Below the pieces are notes generated by a model. That model was not told the DNA's origin. It was given only the letters and a program-made list of their open reading frames with translations, and ran no database searches. Shown piece after piece: positions 1 to 11,671 of a stretch of DNA of 64,000 nucleotides. Source of the DNA: Aphelidium insulamus. Its lineage: Eukaryota > Aphelidiomycota > Aphelidea > Aphelidiaceae. The first letter of the stretch is position 1; the number at the start of each line of letters is the position of its first letter. The DNA is taken from positions 95,323-159,322 of the forward strand of contig JAZDSV010000034.1 of the NCBI GenBank assembly GCA_036784855.1, in the 5' to 3' direction. The position numbers and the translations under genes were made by a program.

Positions 1-496
1 ATTCAAAAATGCCATATCGTACATCAGGAGCCACATCTCTTGAAGCCTTGGATTCTCTAGCCGTGATAGGAGGTGGCTCAGATACTTCGATTTGGGTAGA
101 CTCCGCTGGCGGCACGCCGGACGAATCATCGGATAGTGATGTGGCCGCTGGTGCTGCTGCGGCACTAACGGTCACAGAATCTCCGTACGTTTCTGTATCC
201 GCCTTTAGTCGTTTAGCGTTATCGTCGTGATGCTCCTGATCAGAGTCTATGCCCTTCTCGCTAGATTGTCAGCGAGAAAAGTAGTCATGTAAGGCAAACC
301 TGGCGCTGACATCTTCTACGTGCTCCATTGAATATGAGTTGATAACGTTGGTCATATCAGTCAAGACGGACGGCTGCGTATGGGATAAGCTAATAGTGTA
401 ATAAAAATGTGGCGTACCATCGACTAATGTAATTAGACCCTTTTTTTTTAAGAGAGCAAATCGACCTAACCGAAATGGCCAATCTCGAGTGCGCAT
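1..496 (-). CDS. Unidentified gene, 3' part beyond the left edge
   Basis: I do not recognise this protein. The start codon is at 496-494. The first exon encodes about 65 residues with a basic N-terminus (a KKK stretch near residue 17). The frame meets a TGA at 271-269, but a 39-nt intron (about 300-262, donor AG|GTTT, branch ctgac, acceptor ctag) removes it. The frame then continues as a low-complexity acidic and Ala/Ser/Pro-rich segment to position 1. That composition suggests a nuclear regulatory protein, which is inference only. It is divergent from SPT20, with 92 bp between start codons. Confidence 0.55.
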
Positions 497-588
497 TTAT
501 GTTTTCGTTGGGTGTGCAGGTTTAAGCAAAAAGGTCATCATCTTCACGGAGTTCAGTTCACACATCGCACACATTCAAATCTAATCTC

Positions 589-3500
589 ATGGATTCCGGT
601 GTGCGGCCTTCGGCTCGAGCACCAATTCCAACCCTTCTGCCACAGTATGAAGCGTCGTACGCAAACGTTTGTTCGACCATTCGAGAACTCTTGACCCATA
701 CCCCGATGAATCCGTTGGATCTTGTAAAGATGGTGGAAATTTCCCAAAGAATTCACCACCAGCTGATAAAGTTCCGTTCCAGAGTACGTGCGCAAATCAT
801 TTAACTAGTATATCTAATGGTAGTCGAGCAAGACATTAACCCGCACACTGGGGCTGAAACGAAAAATTGCCGAACTTCAGGCGCGTGAAGTTATTCGTGG
901 TGAGCCATTGTGCTGCAATAGCTCCCGGTTGATTTTTAGACAAGCGCTTTGCCAAGGGAGATGCCGTTACAAGACTTCGCGATCTACATGTCTCCCTTGT
1001 GATTCATCTGCATTTGAACTATTTCAAGTTGCATGGCCATGATGATCTGTTTGCTTACGATGGCCAAATGCGCCGATTGCTGAATGCTATATGTTCAGGT
1101 CAGCTGCTACCAGATTTGTTGGATATTCTTGACGAAGAACAGTGCGTATTCTACGATGGCAAGTAGTGCACTATTAATGTTGTGCTAATCGTCAATCAGG
1201 CTGCTTGCTAGTTCAGATCAATGACCATAGGCTCATCTCTCGATCGGCTACCCGTGTACACAACTCGGATACCGGCGGAAATTCCAACCAAAATTACGTC
1301 GCATACAAAATATTTCTGTGTCCCTCTGTAGAAACTATGTTGGCGGATGTGAACGCATTCAATCTAGCGATTGGAAATGTTTCAAGTACGGATGAGATGT
1401 TCCGCGCGGAATCAGTGATTCTGGTAACTGCTTGTTGAAGTGAGTTTCATCTTGTTGACTTTTAAAGGCCGCTACGGAGACAAACTTGTGTCTGGATCCA
1501 TCGATTGACGTGGCACGAGTTGCCGGTATAATTAATTACAACCGGCGGAAAATTCGTTGGCGTAAGGACGCCAACGAAAAGAATAATTTGTTGCCGTTTT
1601 CCGCAACCTTGATGCCTCTTGACAAGCATACCGATTTGAAGGATTTTTCAGATCATATAATGATGATGGCAATGGATGACTTTCGCGCCGCTCCGTTGGT
1701 GCGCGCCGCTGTTGAACAGAAGAAAGTAATCAGTGGATTTTGGCAGGCATCTTTTATCGAGGATTGGAGGCGCAAAAAGGCTACCAGGGACGCGACGCCA
1801 AATCCGGCTGCTGATAGACTTCCCAATGGTATCGGTGGTATGCATACTGATACAGTATATGATTGCATCAGGCGGATCGCGTGGTTTAAAGGATCAGCCG
1901 GAATTTGTTGTACGCACGCTAAAATTTGCTAGAAAAGTTACTCGTGCATTTGGTATTTATCTTGGCACAATTTATGTGTATTCAAATTAATTTCAGAAGG
2001 ATCGAATTCATTGCAAAAACATGAGATTTTTTCAACCTTGCAAATATTTACAAATCCGAGTGGAAAGCATGGAGGCGTGCTACGATGGGGGACACGTCCA
2101 GATACTAGCACTGGCGGCGACACTCTAAGGTATTGATAATTTATTTTTATTGAATCCTACTTACGATCAAAGATTTTTCATTGGGGATGCTTTAACGACT
2201 GAAAACTATATTCGAAACTTCTTGGGTATATATTGTCAAGCAGAAACTAATCAGCTAGTATTTGACCAGAAATATCAGCCCGCATCATTTTGGTCAACCT
2301 CGGATGCAAAGCATCGAAATAACGTTTCGGCGAAGCGGGCTACTCAGACTGCTGCGGAAAAGCGGGATGCAACGAATTTACAAGCAACAGGTCCAAATTC
2401 GTACCGTATGGGACAACCCAATGTTGGCTTGACAGTTCCTGGGTTTTCTCCTCCGCCAACTTCAACCGCGACATTTTCGGCTGCTGCTACCTATACCGCA
2501 CACAGTCGTTCTTCGTCAGGCGCATCTGATCCAATATTTAGTATGGTTAATAGCGCGCCAGTCGCGGTATGTAGAGATGAACATTTTTTTACGGCACATA
2601 ACCTTTTTTTGGAAGCGCAACGACACTCAATCTCCTACTGTTGTGAATTTAGCCCCTACACATTCCGGTATAGTCGGATCGGAAGCGGACAATTTTGATG
2701 ATTCTTCATCACTGAGTAAACGTGCTCCTTCCGGTCGAATCGGTCGATTTTCTACATTAGCGCATGCTGGTGCTTCGCTGTCACAGGCTCACTCCCTCGA
2801 TGTTGGCAATCATTCAGCTCCAATCTCACCGCAAGCTGCGTCGTCGTCGAGTACCACATTTAATAAGCAAAACAGCATCTTTTTGCAGGCTTTGCTTCGG
2901 CTCCCCTTTGACCAAGTCCCAGAAAGACACCGCCAACTGTATCTGAATTTAAAAAATCGGCTTGCGAACAATGTTCGTAATCGACAACAAGCATCAGCTG
3001 CACCTCCGAATCCCATACCTGCGTTTGCTAAAGGCGCTCCACAAGTATCATCGGCTGGGGTACAGAATACTGCGGCTATGAACAGCATCAACCAGCAACA
3101 GCGTCAAAGACTTGCTGCTGTGGTTCAACAGAGGCAAAATCAATTGCAACACTTGCAACTGGCAGTCCAGCGCAACCAAACGCAATTCGCCCCTACCGCA
3201 ACTACTGCCGCTCCGCCAGTTGCTGCAGCTAAAATGACGACCTCTTCCCTCCAGCAACAACTAAATTATCAGCTTCAGCAAGCGTTAAAGCAGCAAATGG
3301 AGTCTCAGAGATCAACTGGATTTCAAGCTGCGCAAAACAATGGCCTTGGGCTGAATGTTAATCTCGGCTTTACTCAATCGCAGATGAACATGCTAGCTAC
3401 TACTGGACTCAGCGTTGCAGCTCCTAGTGTTCACAATATCACCGGTGGAAGTACAGCAACCGTGACTCCCATTCCGCTTTCACTTATTAATGACCGACGT

Positions 3501-3596
3501 CTTAACGCGACATCGAGTGGCACTACCGCTCGAAATGGTATTCAGCAGGGCGGCAATGAAGGCGCGGGACAACACCAAGAAAATTTTCGCAAATAA
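589..3596 (+). CDS. SPT20: SPT20/SUPT20H-like SAGA complex subunit
   Basis: Structural subunit of the SAGA histone acetyltransferase co-activator in the nucleus. The conserved Spt20 domain spans several short exons: an FYDGK..GCLLVQI segment around 1150-1215 (family pattern LYDGCLLVEV), a YKIFLCPSVETMLADV block around 1300-1350 (family RxLLRPTPE), and a CLDPSIDVARVAG..NYNRRKI block at 1487-1555, typical of FAM48A proteins. The C-terminal half (about 2250-3590) is low-complexity and rich in Gln, Ser and Ala, as in many co-activator tails. Several introns are needed, for example about 2568-2617, where two overlapping frames join. Start ATG at 589; stop TAA near 3596. It converges on the oxysterol-binding gene with 90 bp between stops. 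The domain call is fairly firm; exact exon borders are not. Confidence 0.82.
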
Positions 3597-3686
3597 TAGT
3601 GAAATAGTTGAAATATATCCGCCAGTTCTCTACGCACAACATGCAGCTTCACATAGCTTTAGTTTAGTTTGGCTCCGATCACAGAA

Positions 3687-5160
3687 TTATTCAGCAGCTT
3701 TAATCTTTGGCCATATAGTGCTTGAGAGTAAATCACGGGCAGCAGATGGATCAGCTGCCAAAACATCGCTAAAAAGTCATAAGAGATAGTCACAGTGAAA
3801 AGTCACATTACCTTTCGTGCTTGAAAACCCATTTTTCGCCAGAAAGCTGGAAATATTTTCCCGCTAATGGATAAGGCGCCAAAAGTTCCCGTTCTTGTCG
3901 CAATTTTCGCTGTTGATCTTCGACAAACGTCTTCTCTTGCGTAGCCTTGTCGATGTCGCGATTCAATAAAGCAGCAGTCAATTTAGACCAAAGCCTGCAA
4001 CCGTTGTGTAGATGAAATCAACTCGCCGGCAGGATCTTACCGTCGAGATTCGAACTCGTCTTGTACACTAATGTCTTCCACCTGTTTCGGGCATATCACA
4101 GCTGTGGAGCAGTTGAAGAACTCTTGCGACTCCGACATCTTCGGCAAATAAGGATGGCAATATAGCATAGCTTGATATATAAACATGCATGACGAACCTT
4201 TGAATTTCTCTGTATGTTTAGGACCTCATTCCACTTGCCAGTGATTGTGGCGATGAGCTCTCCGGAACTAATGCGTTTTACCTTCGCCCTAAGTGCATTA
4301 TATGTTCCGGAAAAGAACCCCTGCGGAAAATATTATAGTAATAAGAACAAACTTCGCGCTACGTGCTTTGGTCATAAACTCAATCTCACATATGAGATCC
4401 GTCTTGTCGCACTTCACCGTAGCAGAGTCACCCAGTTCCATCAACATGGTGCCAAATAATATGCCGCGGGCGTACACATTAGGAAAAGTTACAACATATT
4501 TCTCCTCCGGAAAGCCACCCAACGCGACGATCGAACCACCCGCCATTATCGACGCAGCGCTATTTCCAAGAAACTTTGATCCTGGGCGCATTTCTCCGGA
4601 AACATATATCTTCGCATCGGGGCATGCATAATAGAAGGCAGAGACGGGAGGGTGGTGCGAAACTTGTTCTGATATATAGTACGCTTCAGCTTGCCCCACG
4701 CTCCATTTGCAGCGAAAGTACTCTCCGAGAACTGGATTATAAGGCTTCTTGACGCCCTACAATATAGTTCAGCATCGTTACATGCAACATCATTTTCGTA
4801 GGGATATCACCTTTGGGCGGATATGCCAGCCAGACAAGTAATACTTGACCACGTGCAAAAACCGTTCCACTGGATCGCTTTCCATTGGGGCCCTGTCTAC
4901 ATGAGGCATAATCACACACATATCCTGTAGCTAGCGTACTTGGCAAGAATGTCGGGGTGCGACATGAAGTCGGTTATGCGTTCGAGCATGCTGCGTGGTT
5001 CCAGGATAAAGGTGGGCAGCGTGACCCGATGCAGGTCCATCCCCTTTCGTAGCTGGGAAATGAGCCCTAATAAGACGCTGCGGGGCTCATCGTCCAGTTT
5101 TTCTGTGTCAGCGTCCGCTTCAGAGTCGCCGACCTTGTCCGTGGTCGGTGTCGCCGACAT
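3687..5160 (-). CDS. Oxysterol-binding protein-related (ORP/Osh) lipid-transfer protein
   Basis: Cytosolic lipid-exchange protein of the OSBP family, which moves sterols or phosphoinositides between membranes. The family signature EQVSHHPP lies in the exon at 4699-4298, preceded by [11 protein letters not shown], the conserved lid-proximal block. The N-terminus (ATG at 5160) is acidic and leads directly into the ligand-binding domain ([13 protein letters not shown]). No PH domain or ankyrin repeats are visible, so it resembles the short Osh4-type or OSBP-core proteins. Exons continue through a coiled segment around 3960-3880. A 45-nt intron near 3767-3811 leads to a last exon ending in IKAAE and TAA at 3689-3687. 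The neighbour PPIP5K is divergent, 166 bp away. Confidence 0.87.
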
Positions 5161-5326
5161 TTGCGCCGAGTCGTCGATATTTAGGGGGCGCTCACAACAA
5201 CAGCGAAGTGCTATTTAATCTAAAGGACCAGACTTTTGAGAACCCTAATTCTGGCGACGGGAAGCGCTATTCGCAGAAGAATAGCGATTCCACAATTTCT
5301 AAACTCGCCCGCTATTGGAACATATA

Positions 5327-7840
5327 ATGGCTACTGGGCGCGTAATCGGCGTCTGTGCCATGGAGAGGAAGAGTCGGTCGCGTCCTATGCGTGATCTACT
5401 GCAGCGCCTCATGTCTGGCGGCGACTTTGAGTGCATAATATTTGGAGATAAAGTGATTCTGGATGAAGGCAAGGATCTTGGATTCGTCCAGTCTCGTGCA
5501 GGCCAGGCTGCTAACGTGACTTAGCGGTTGAAACATGGCCAATGTGTGATTTCTTGCTAGCATTTTTTTCCAAAGGGTTCCCGCTCCAGAAAGCCATTGA
5601 TTACTGTGCTTTGCGCCGTCCATTCTGCATCAACAACTTGACGATGCAAAAATTACTATTTGATCGACGTCTTGTGTTGAAACTGCTCGATGCAGTTGGT
5701 ATTCCGACACCCAGACGGCTCATATTGAATCGCGACGGTGGACCGCAGGTGCGTCGGTACACATAATTTGTAGTCTGATGTGTTAAGCTTGCGGACGATG
5801 TTCGTGAGCTTCTAAGAGCACAAAATATCAATATTGATACCTATGTGGACAGTCTCGAAGCCGGCTCAGTTGTGCACGAGGATAATGATGATACGATCAG
5901 TATAAACGGCCAAGTGCTGCGAAAGCCCTTTGTGGAAAAGCCAGTTAGCGGTGAAGACCACAATGTGTGGATATACTACCCTGGTGGCGGCGTGAGGAAA
6001 TTATTCCGCAAAGTTGCCAACAAATCAAGTGAGTATGTGGCTAGCGTGTCAAAAGTGCGCTCCGCGGGGTCGTTCGTGTACGAGGAGTTCATGGACGTCG
6101 ATAATGCCGAAGACGTCAAAGTATATGCTGCGGTGCGCCAAACTTTCTGACTGATTCCATAGGTATATACTGTTGGGCCAAGCAATTTTCACGCCGAAAC
6201 CAGAAAGCACGTAGACGTAAATCCGTGAATATGTATTTTTTTCTGAGCATCATCAGATCTCCGGTTATCGACGGGATAGTTCGACGGAACCCCGAGGGAA
6301 AAGAGATGCGTTACGTTACTGCACTCAATGACAGCGAGCGTCTCATCGCAGAAAAAGTATGTACTAGCTTTGGCCAAACAGTGTGTGGCTTTGACTTGCT
6401 GCGTGCGGGAGGCGCTTCATATGTCATTGACGTCAACGGCTGGTCTTTCGTCAAGGGCAATGATGAATACTATGATATGTGCGCAGGTGCCCTGCGCGCT
6501 TTATTTACGCAACATGTAGCGGCGATGAGAACATTGAATATTCCGCTATCGCGCGAACCAAGTTTCGAAAGTCAGTGGCGACTCAAGGCTTTTTTGTGTG
6601 TGTTCAGACACGGAGATCGAACGCCGAAGCAGAAAATCAAATATTTCGCACACAGTCAACCGTTCGTTAATTTGCTGAGTGGAAGCGTTGATGAAGTTGT
6701 ATTGAAGAAACCTGAAGAGCTCGTTTCCGTTCTGGCAGCGGTTGATGAAGCGAGGAATAAAGCGCTTGAGGTATGTTGCGCTAGACACTGTACGACTCAT
6801 ATAATGCCTGTTCAGGATGCGGAACAAATGACACAGCTTGCGGTGATTCTGCAAAAAAAGATGATGTATCCAGGAACCAAGGTGCAAGTTAAGCCGTATT
6901 TTTCAAAATTCGACGGATTACTGGAAAAGATTCAAGTTGTCATCAAGTGGGGAGGAGAATTCACTCACGCGCAAGTTGCATTGTGTATTTGTATCTCGAG
7001 ATAATTTCACAGGGGATTTCATCATACCAAAGATTTAGGTGAAAATATGCGAAAAGATTTGCTGCTGATCAATAAGGACGTTTTTGGCGACGTTCGAACT
7101 CTGTGCAGCTCCGAACGACGAGTTGCAGCTACCGCAGATGTCTTCTTGAAGTCGTTCATGGATTTGGTTAGCACGGGCGAATCTAGCAAAGATCTAGTGA
7201 CAACGCGCAAGGACATGCTCGATGACAGCTTCGCTGCCAAGGAGCTCTTGGAGGCGACCAAAATCCGGCTGCAGAGCATTTTGAACAGAAGCGACGCACT
7301 TGAAGTCGTAGAAAAATCTGCAGCACATGACGCTGATGGTATTTGCCACCCCGGTACCTATGTGGACCAAGTGATTGAATTACTCCGCTCGCGGCGAGAA
7401 GTTATGCAAAGGGCCTACGAGGTGGAAAACGTAGATTTGATTCAGTCAGTTTGGTGTTGTTCAGAAAATCCAAACCTCTTCAAAGAGCGGTGGGACAGAC
7501 TATTTCGGGACTTTTGCGACGTACGTTGAATGTACATAATGTCAGGGGTTGACTTACGTGTCGTGTAGGTGGAACGAGTTAATTTCGATCCAAGCAAGGT
7601 TTCCGAGCTCTTTGACTCTTTAAAATATGACGCGCAAGTGCAAGCGACCAGTTTTTAAGCGTATATTTACCCACTTCATAGACTGCATAATCGCGAATTT
7701 ATTGAACGAGTATTTGTGGACCAAACCGTCTCTGCCGACCCGCGCGCGCCTCTTAGGGAACTGTATCAAAAGGCCAAGCTTCTAGTTGATTACGTATCGC
7801 CGAGGTAAATACACATGTATACATAGTTATGACATGAACT

Positions 7841-7878
<38 letters not shown>

Positions 7879-8435
7879 CTGTATATTGTACCGGTGCAAG
7901 CCATGACATTTTATGCGAATGCAGAGAATATGGTCTGACCGCCGAGGACAAATTGGACGTTGGAGTGTTGATATCGCGCAAGTTGCTGGAGCAGATGGTG
8001 GCCGACTTGGAATCTGCACGCGATGCTGATGGAGCTTGCTGCAGATTATACTTTACAAAGGAATCCCATGTGCACGCTCTGTACAACGCGCTGATGCTTT
8101 GCCTGCCACCAGGAATCGCGCCTGTTGCCGAACTGGACTACCTCACACAAATCACTCTGGAGCTGTATGAGCGTACGCGGCTAATGGGCAGCGAAGACGC
8201 GCCGTTGGAATATTCGTTGCGTGTTGGTTTCAGTCCTGGTGCGCATGATGCCGGCCTCATCGACACGCAGATGGACTATCGACATGCACTCTCAGTGACC
8301 GCCCGTCACTGGATCACCGATCATGTGCACCTGGGGGATGCTTTGCAGAGAATCAAACACGGCCTGGCCAACAGGGCCTCGGCAGAGCATACCCGCGCCG
8401 TCACGCCCAAGCTTGTTATGCGCACGAAGCAATAG
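5327..8435 (+). CDS. VIP1: Diphosphoinositol pentakisphosphate kinase (PPIP5K/VIP1)
   Basis: Bifunctional enzyme that makes 1-diphosphoinositol phosphates (IP7/IP8), important in phosphate and energy signalling. The N-terminal ATP-grasp half shows [14 protein letters not shown], then [48 protein letters not shown] and [14 protein letters not shown]. The histidine-acid-phosphatase-like half begins with [10 protein letters not shown] at about 6610. It ends with [14 protein letters not shown] and FSPGAH near 8050-8240, all in the family order. ATG at 5327 (an upstream TTG at 5315 is ignored); stop TAG at 8433. The first intron (5469-5524) requires a GC donor; a later intron near 7800-7920 carries a (TA)n tract. 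The length is close to fungal VIP1 without the long animal tail. Confidence 0.92.
5469..5524 (+). other. GC-AG intron in PPIP5K
   Basis: The donor GAAG|GCAAGG and acceptor gacttag join VILDE to VETWPMCD in phase 1 with one residue (Ala) between, matching the VIL.E.VE.WP spacing of the family. A GT alternative (about 5495) leaves extra residues. Confidence 0.6.
7845..7874. repeat. (TA)n microsatellite in a PPIP5K intron
   Basis: About 15 TA units within the intron that follows the gag|gtaaat donor at about 7805. Similar tracts occur in introns of RFC1, HAL and TIM17. Confidence 0.85.
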
Positions 8436-8481
8436 TGCCTCATACATACATAGAAATAATATGCGGTGGCGGTGAATATTG

Positions 8482-9812
8482 ATGACAATGCCAGATACAA
8501 TCGAGTGCGACCACCATCGACTGACGCTGCACGAGGTGACGCACGGGAGCCACGTGCTTCGCGTGGAACTGCTACCCGCGCGCCGTGCAGTGGGTAAGGG
8601 CGGTGATAGCAACTTGAGCCGCGCGGGTGCTGCAACAGCGGCGTCAAATCGACGGCGCATACACTGCTTCACCAACGGCGGACTGCAGGAGATGCGGCAC
8701 GTGGCCACTGCACTACGCAGCCAGTACGTCACTCCTCCTCTGCGTGGCAACTCGGACCTGGAGAAGTTTCTGGACCGGAGCCGCGGAGTGGACATTCGCT
8801 GCGTCATCATCGCTGGCGGAGAGAATTTTAGCGCCGGACTGGATCGTAGGCGGCCCATGCTCGTACCTAGGCAGCGCGACGTGCAGACACTAACTATGCT
8901 GCCTGATCGCAGTTGAGGACCAGCATCTGCGCCGTCTGGTAGCTGCGGGTCCCGGCGACAAGGCAGACGACCGCGGCGATGATGCCGACATTGGACGGCG
9001 CGCCTATGCCATCCAACAGCTGGTACAAGCGTGGCAGGAGACATTTACGGCGTGGGAGCGTGTTCCCATGCCTGTCATTGCCCTGTACGTGTAGGCACGT
9101 CTGTTGTCTGCAGGGCGGGAATACTGATGCGCACAGAGTGCACGGCGTGTGCATTGGAGCGGCCGTGGACTTGGCACGTGACGCCCGCGCGCTACGTCTA
9201 CCTGCAGCGTTCACCTGTGGGCTAACAAGGCTACACAGATTACCGCGTGCGACATCCGCCTGTGCACCGATACTTCGGTGATCAGTGTGCGTGAAGTGCG
9301 CGTCGCCATAGCGTCGGATCTCGGGACACTGCAGCGCATTGGCCGCGTCACAGGTACTGCTCAGCTGCCCGTTATCAGTAGCTGCACACACACACCACAC
9401 ACACACACAGGCAACCAGAGTCTGGCCAGGGAATGGTGCTATACAGGCCGCGATGTTCCGGCAAGTGAAGCTCGCCGTGCCGGACTGTTCAGCCACACAT
9501 TTGGAGGCCGGGCGGACATGGAGGGTGAGTCTTTGTGAGTATACATATGTAGTAGTTATCCTTCATGCGCATATGCATATGCTGATGTACATAGACTGGG
9601 GAATGCGCGTGGCGACGGACATTGCCGCACGGTCTCCAGTGGCGGTGGCGCTGACCAAGCGTGTCCTGGTCCATGCCAGTGACCACACCGTGCAGGACGG
9701 GCTGGACTTTGTTGCCGCATGCAACGGCGCGATGTTGCAGTGCAATGACGTGCGGCACGCAATGGCGGCTGCGAGGTCGAGCACCAGTTGCGCCCGTTTC
9801 TCCCGTCTCTAG
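8482..9812 (+). CDS. ECH1: Delta3,5-delta2,4-dienoyl-CoA isomerase (crotonase family)
   Basis: Auxiliary beta-oxidation enzyme that shifts double bonds in polyunsaturated acyl-CoAs in mitochondria or peroxisomes. Visible blocks in order: RCVIIAGGENFSAGLD (oxyanion-hole region), PMPVIALVHGVCIGAAVDL, TACDIRLC, VREVRVAIASDLGTLQR, then GNQSLAREWCYTGRDV and a C-terminal SPVAVALTK helix. The acidic residues equivalent to the ECH1 catalytic Asp/Glu/Asp set are present in AVDL, VREV and ASDLG. The N-terminal part (8482-8760) is longer and less conserved. No PTS1 (the C-terminus is FSRL) and no clear presequence is seen, so localisation is open. At least four introns; the one at 9174-9238 needs a GC donor to keep VDL-ITACD aligned. 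Confidence 0.87.
9174..9238 (+). other. GC-AG intron in ECH1
   Basis: The donor TTG|GCACGT and acceptor ctacacag, with a gctaac branch site, join AVDL to ITACDIRLC in phase 0. This is exactly the VDLVTACDIRYC spacing of ECH1. The nearest GT is in another phase. Confidence 0.65.
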
Positions 9813-9877
9813 GCCGGCGTGTGGGTGCCACCAATAAACCATGGCCACGGCCACATACATATACATACATACATACA

Positions 9878-9917
9878 TACCTACATACATACGTGTGTGC
9901 ACGTATGTATGTAGGTA
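9878..9917. repeat. Perfect 17-bp inverted repeat between ECH1 and IFT57
   Basis: Left arm 9878-9894 and right arm 9901-9917 are perfectly complementary around the 6-nt loop gtgtgc. The arms are built from TACA-type microsatellite sequence, so the hairpin may have arisen by an inversion in the repeat. It lies 65 bp after the ECH1 stop and 51 bp before the IFT57 start. Confidence 0.8.
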
Positions 9918-9968
9918 CGCGTGCATTCCTGTTCACCGAGTGCGAGTGTGTTTGCTCAACAGCGTGCA

Positions 9969-11599
9969 ATGGCGCCGGCGGATTTGCTGCTGGAAAAGCT
10001 GAAGCTACTCGGCTATGAGCGCCACCTGTGTCATGCGTCAGGCAGCAGGTCAGGGCATGTAGGGCGCCACAGACGTCGCGGCCATCTGACGGCTGCATGC
10101 AGGGCCACACCGCTGCGCCCACTCACTTGGCGGTACTTTGACCGCCCGATGAACAATCCGCACGAACAGTTCTACACGCTGGCCACGCTGATGCACTGGC
10201 TGTGCACCGACATGCTCCTAGGAAACAGCGCCGGCAGCGATGGTGGTTCCGTGCTGCTGTCACCAGGTGAACGTACTGTCCCGCCGCCGCCCACGCCGTA
10301 CGACGATCCGAGCAGTACTACATTGGCCCTGAGTATGTACACATATAGTATATATATATATATAGTATATATCATGAAAAATACTCAACTCGTGCGCCGC
10401 CAGTGTCGTTAATAGATGCTTGTGGAGGCCAGCGTGCATTTCCCTGCACTGCCAGTCAACTCCGATTAGGTTCTGGGGGCGCCGTGGTGCAGCTGTTGCT
10501 GTCGCTGTGCGATGCCTGTATGCGTCTGCCGCGCTTTCAGCCATCGGCTCTGGCGCCCAACTTTGCTGCGTCAGTTTGCACTATTATCGCTAAACTGTCT
10601 TATTGTACAGATTGTCTGGCGTGGGACCGGAGGAGGTTTTCGCGCCACCATCGAGCAATGATGAGTCCCGAGCGGGCCGTGACGGTACTGTCGACGATAT
10701 TGTGGATGAAACACTGGCAATGTCCGATACGGACAGACCTGGCGATCAGCCTATTCGAGGCGCCAACTCGATCGTGCAAGCGCTTTCTCGGTGCGTCTCC
10801 GTTGTTTGCACGCCATAGAGCCTCAGTTCACTGACGGGGCCATGAAGTGCCGATCTCGGGGATGTGAGGAATGCGCCCAACTATGTCACGCCATTTGGTC
10901 AAGCAGAGCAGCGACCTAGTCGCCACATGTGGACAGCAGAGGTAGAGCGCGTAGCACCTCAGTTAAAAGTCACTCTGGCGGACGACAATAAGGACTGGAG
11001 AATGCATCTACAAACGCTCATATCGGCGCATGAGGTTCGTCACTTCCACGTGTCATTGGTACCGACAAACTATAGCGAGATAATGTGCACAGACTCTAAG
11101 GGATGCGCTTGCAGGAGCCATGTCGCCGTTTGCCGATTTGGATGTAGCTGTCGACGGGGCTCTTGAGAAGATCAAGAGCCGCGAAAAATACATCAACTCA
11201 CAGTTTGGTGAGCTGGCTGATGAGCACAAGGCTGCCAAGGAAAAGTGGGCTATTTGCCGGGCAGAACAGTCACAGGCTAACAGTGCCGTTCGAGATGCTT
11301 CCGTACAGCTTGCTGCCATAACCGAGAAGCTTGAGGCCGTGCAGTCGCAAATGGACGATCTAGGGGCAGGAATGACGGATCCAAAACCTCTTGTACACAT
11401 CCGCGCTTCGCTACTCCGCCTTAAAGCCGAACTACAGGACATTAGCAGACGGAGCGGTCTTTTGCAGCACACGCAGTGGCGTTCACTACTACGTCGCAAA
11501 ACGGAGCAGAACAAAATTCTTATGGCGCACGGCACTGATGCACGCCGTGTCTTGACTAGTAACGCGGCATCAATGCCCAGCACGTGCCAAATGTCTTGA
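9969..11599 (+). CDS. IFT57: Intraflagellar transport protein 57 (IFT-B)
   Basis: IFT-B subunit that links the core complex to kinesin-II during assembly of cilia. The N-terminal calponin-homology-like region is recognisable: LLLEKLKLLGYE, RPLTWRYFDRP..NPHEQFYTL, then YDDPSSTTLAL and LGSGGAVVQLLLSLCD. The C-terminal coiled coil begins at about 11120 with FADLDVAVDGALEKIKSREKYIN and contains MTDPKPLVHIRASLLRLK and GLLQHTQW, matching the IFT57/HIPPI tail block by block. ATG at 9969, TGA at 11597-11599. Introns lie around 10038-10103 and 10333-10400 (AT-rich). Its presence implies that the organism builds a cilium or flagellum at some stage. It converges on RFC1 with 72 bp between stops. Confidence 0.9.
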
Positions 11600-11608
11600 G
11601 CGTACAAG

Positions 11609-11630
11609 TTGCTTTATTCAAGTAAAGCAA
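11609..11630. terminator. Short inverted repeat between convergent IFT57 and RFC1
   Basis: The 8-bp arms ttgcttta (11609-11616) and taaagcaa (11623-11630) flank the loop ttcaag. It sits in the 72-bp gap between two facing stop codons. It could mark a shared 3'-end region; this role is only inferred from position. Confidence 0.3.
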
Positions 11631-11671
11631 GTTAATTGCAAATAAGTGCCATGTTGATTCTTGTGCATTGA

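Noticed and set aside
269-271. In-frame TGA in the first gene as readthrough or a reassigned codon
   Set aside because: A 39-nt intron with AG|GT donor, ctgac branch and ctag acceptor removes it in phase, and TGA ends several other genes here.
4025-4070. tRNA-like GATTCGAACTC stretch
   Set aside because: It is the antisense of coding sequence in the oxysterol-binding gene and no cloverleaf can be formed around it.
5315-5326. PPIP5K start at TTG 5315
   Set aside because: An in-frame ATG follows at 5327 directly before the conserved GVCAMERK block.
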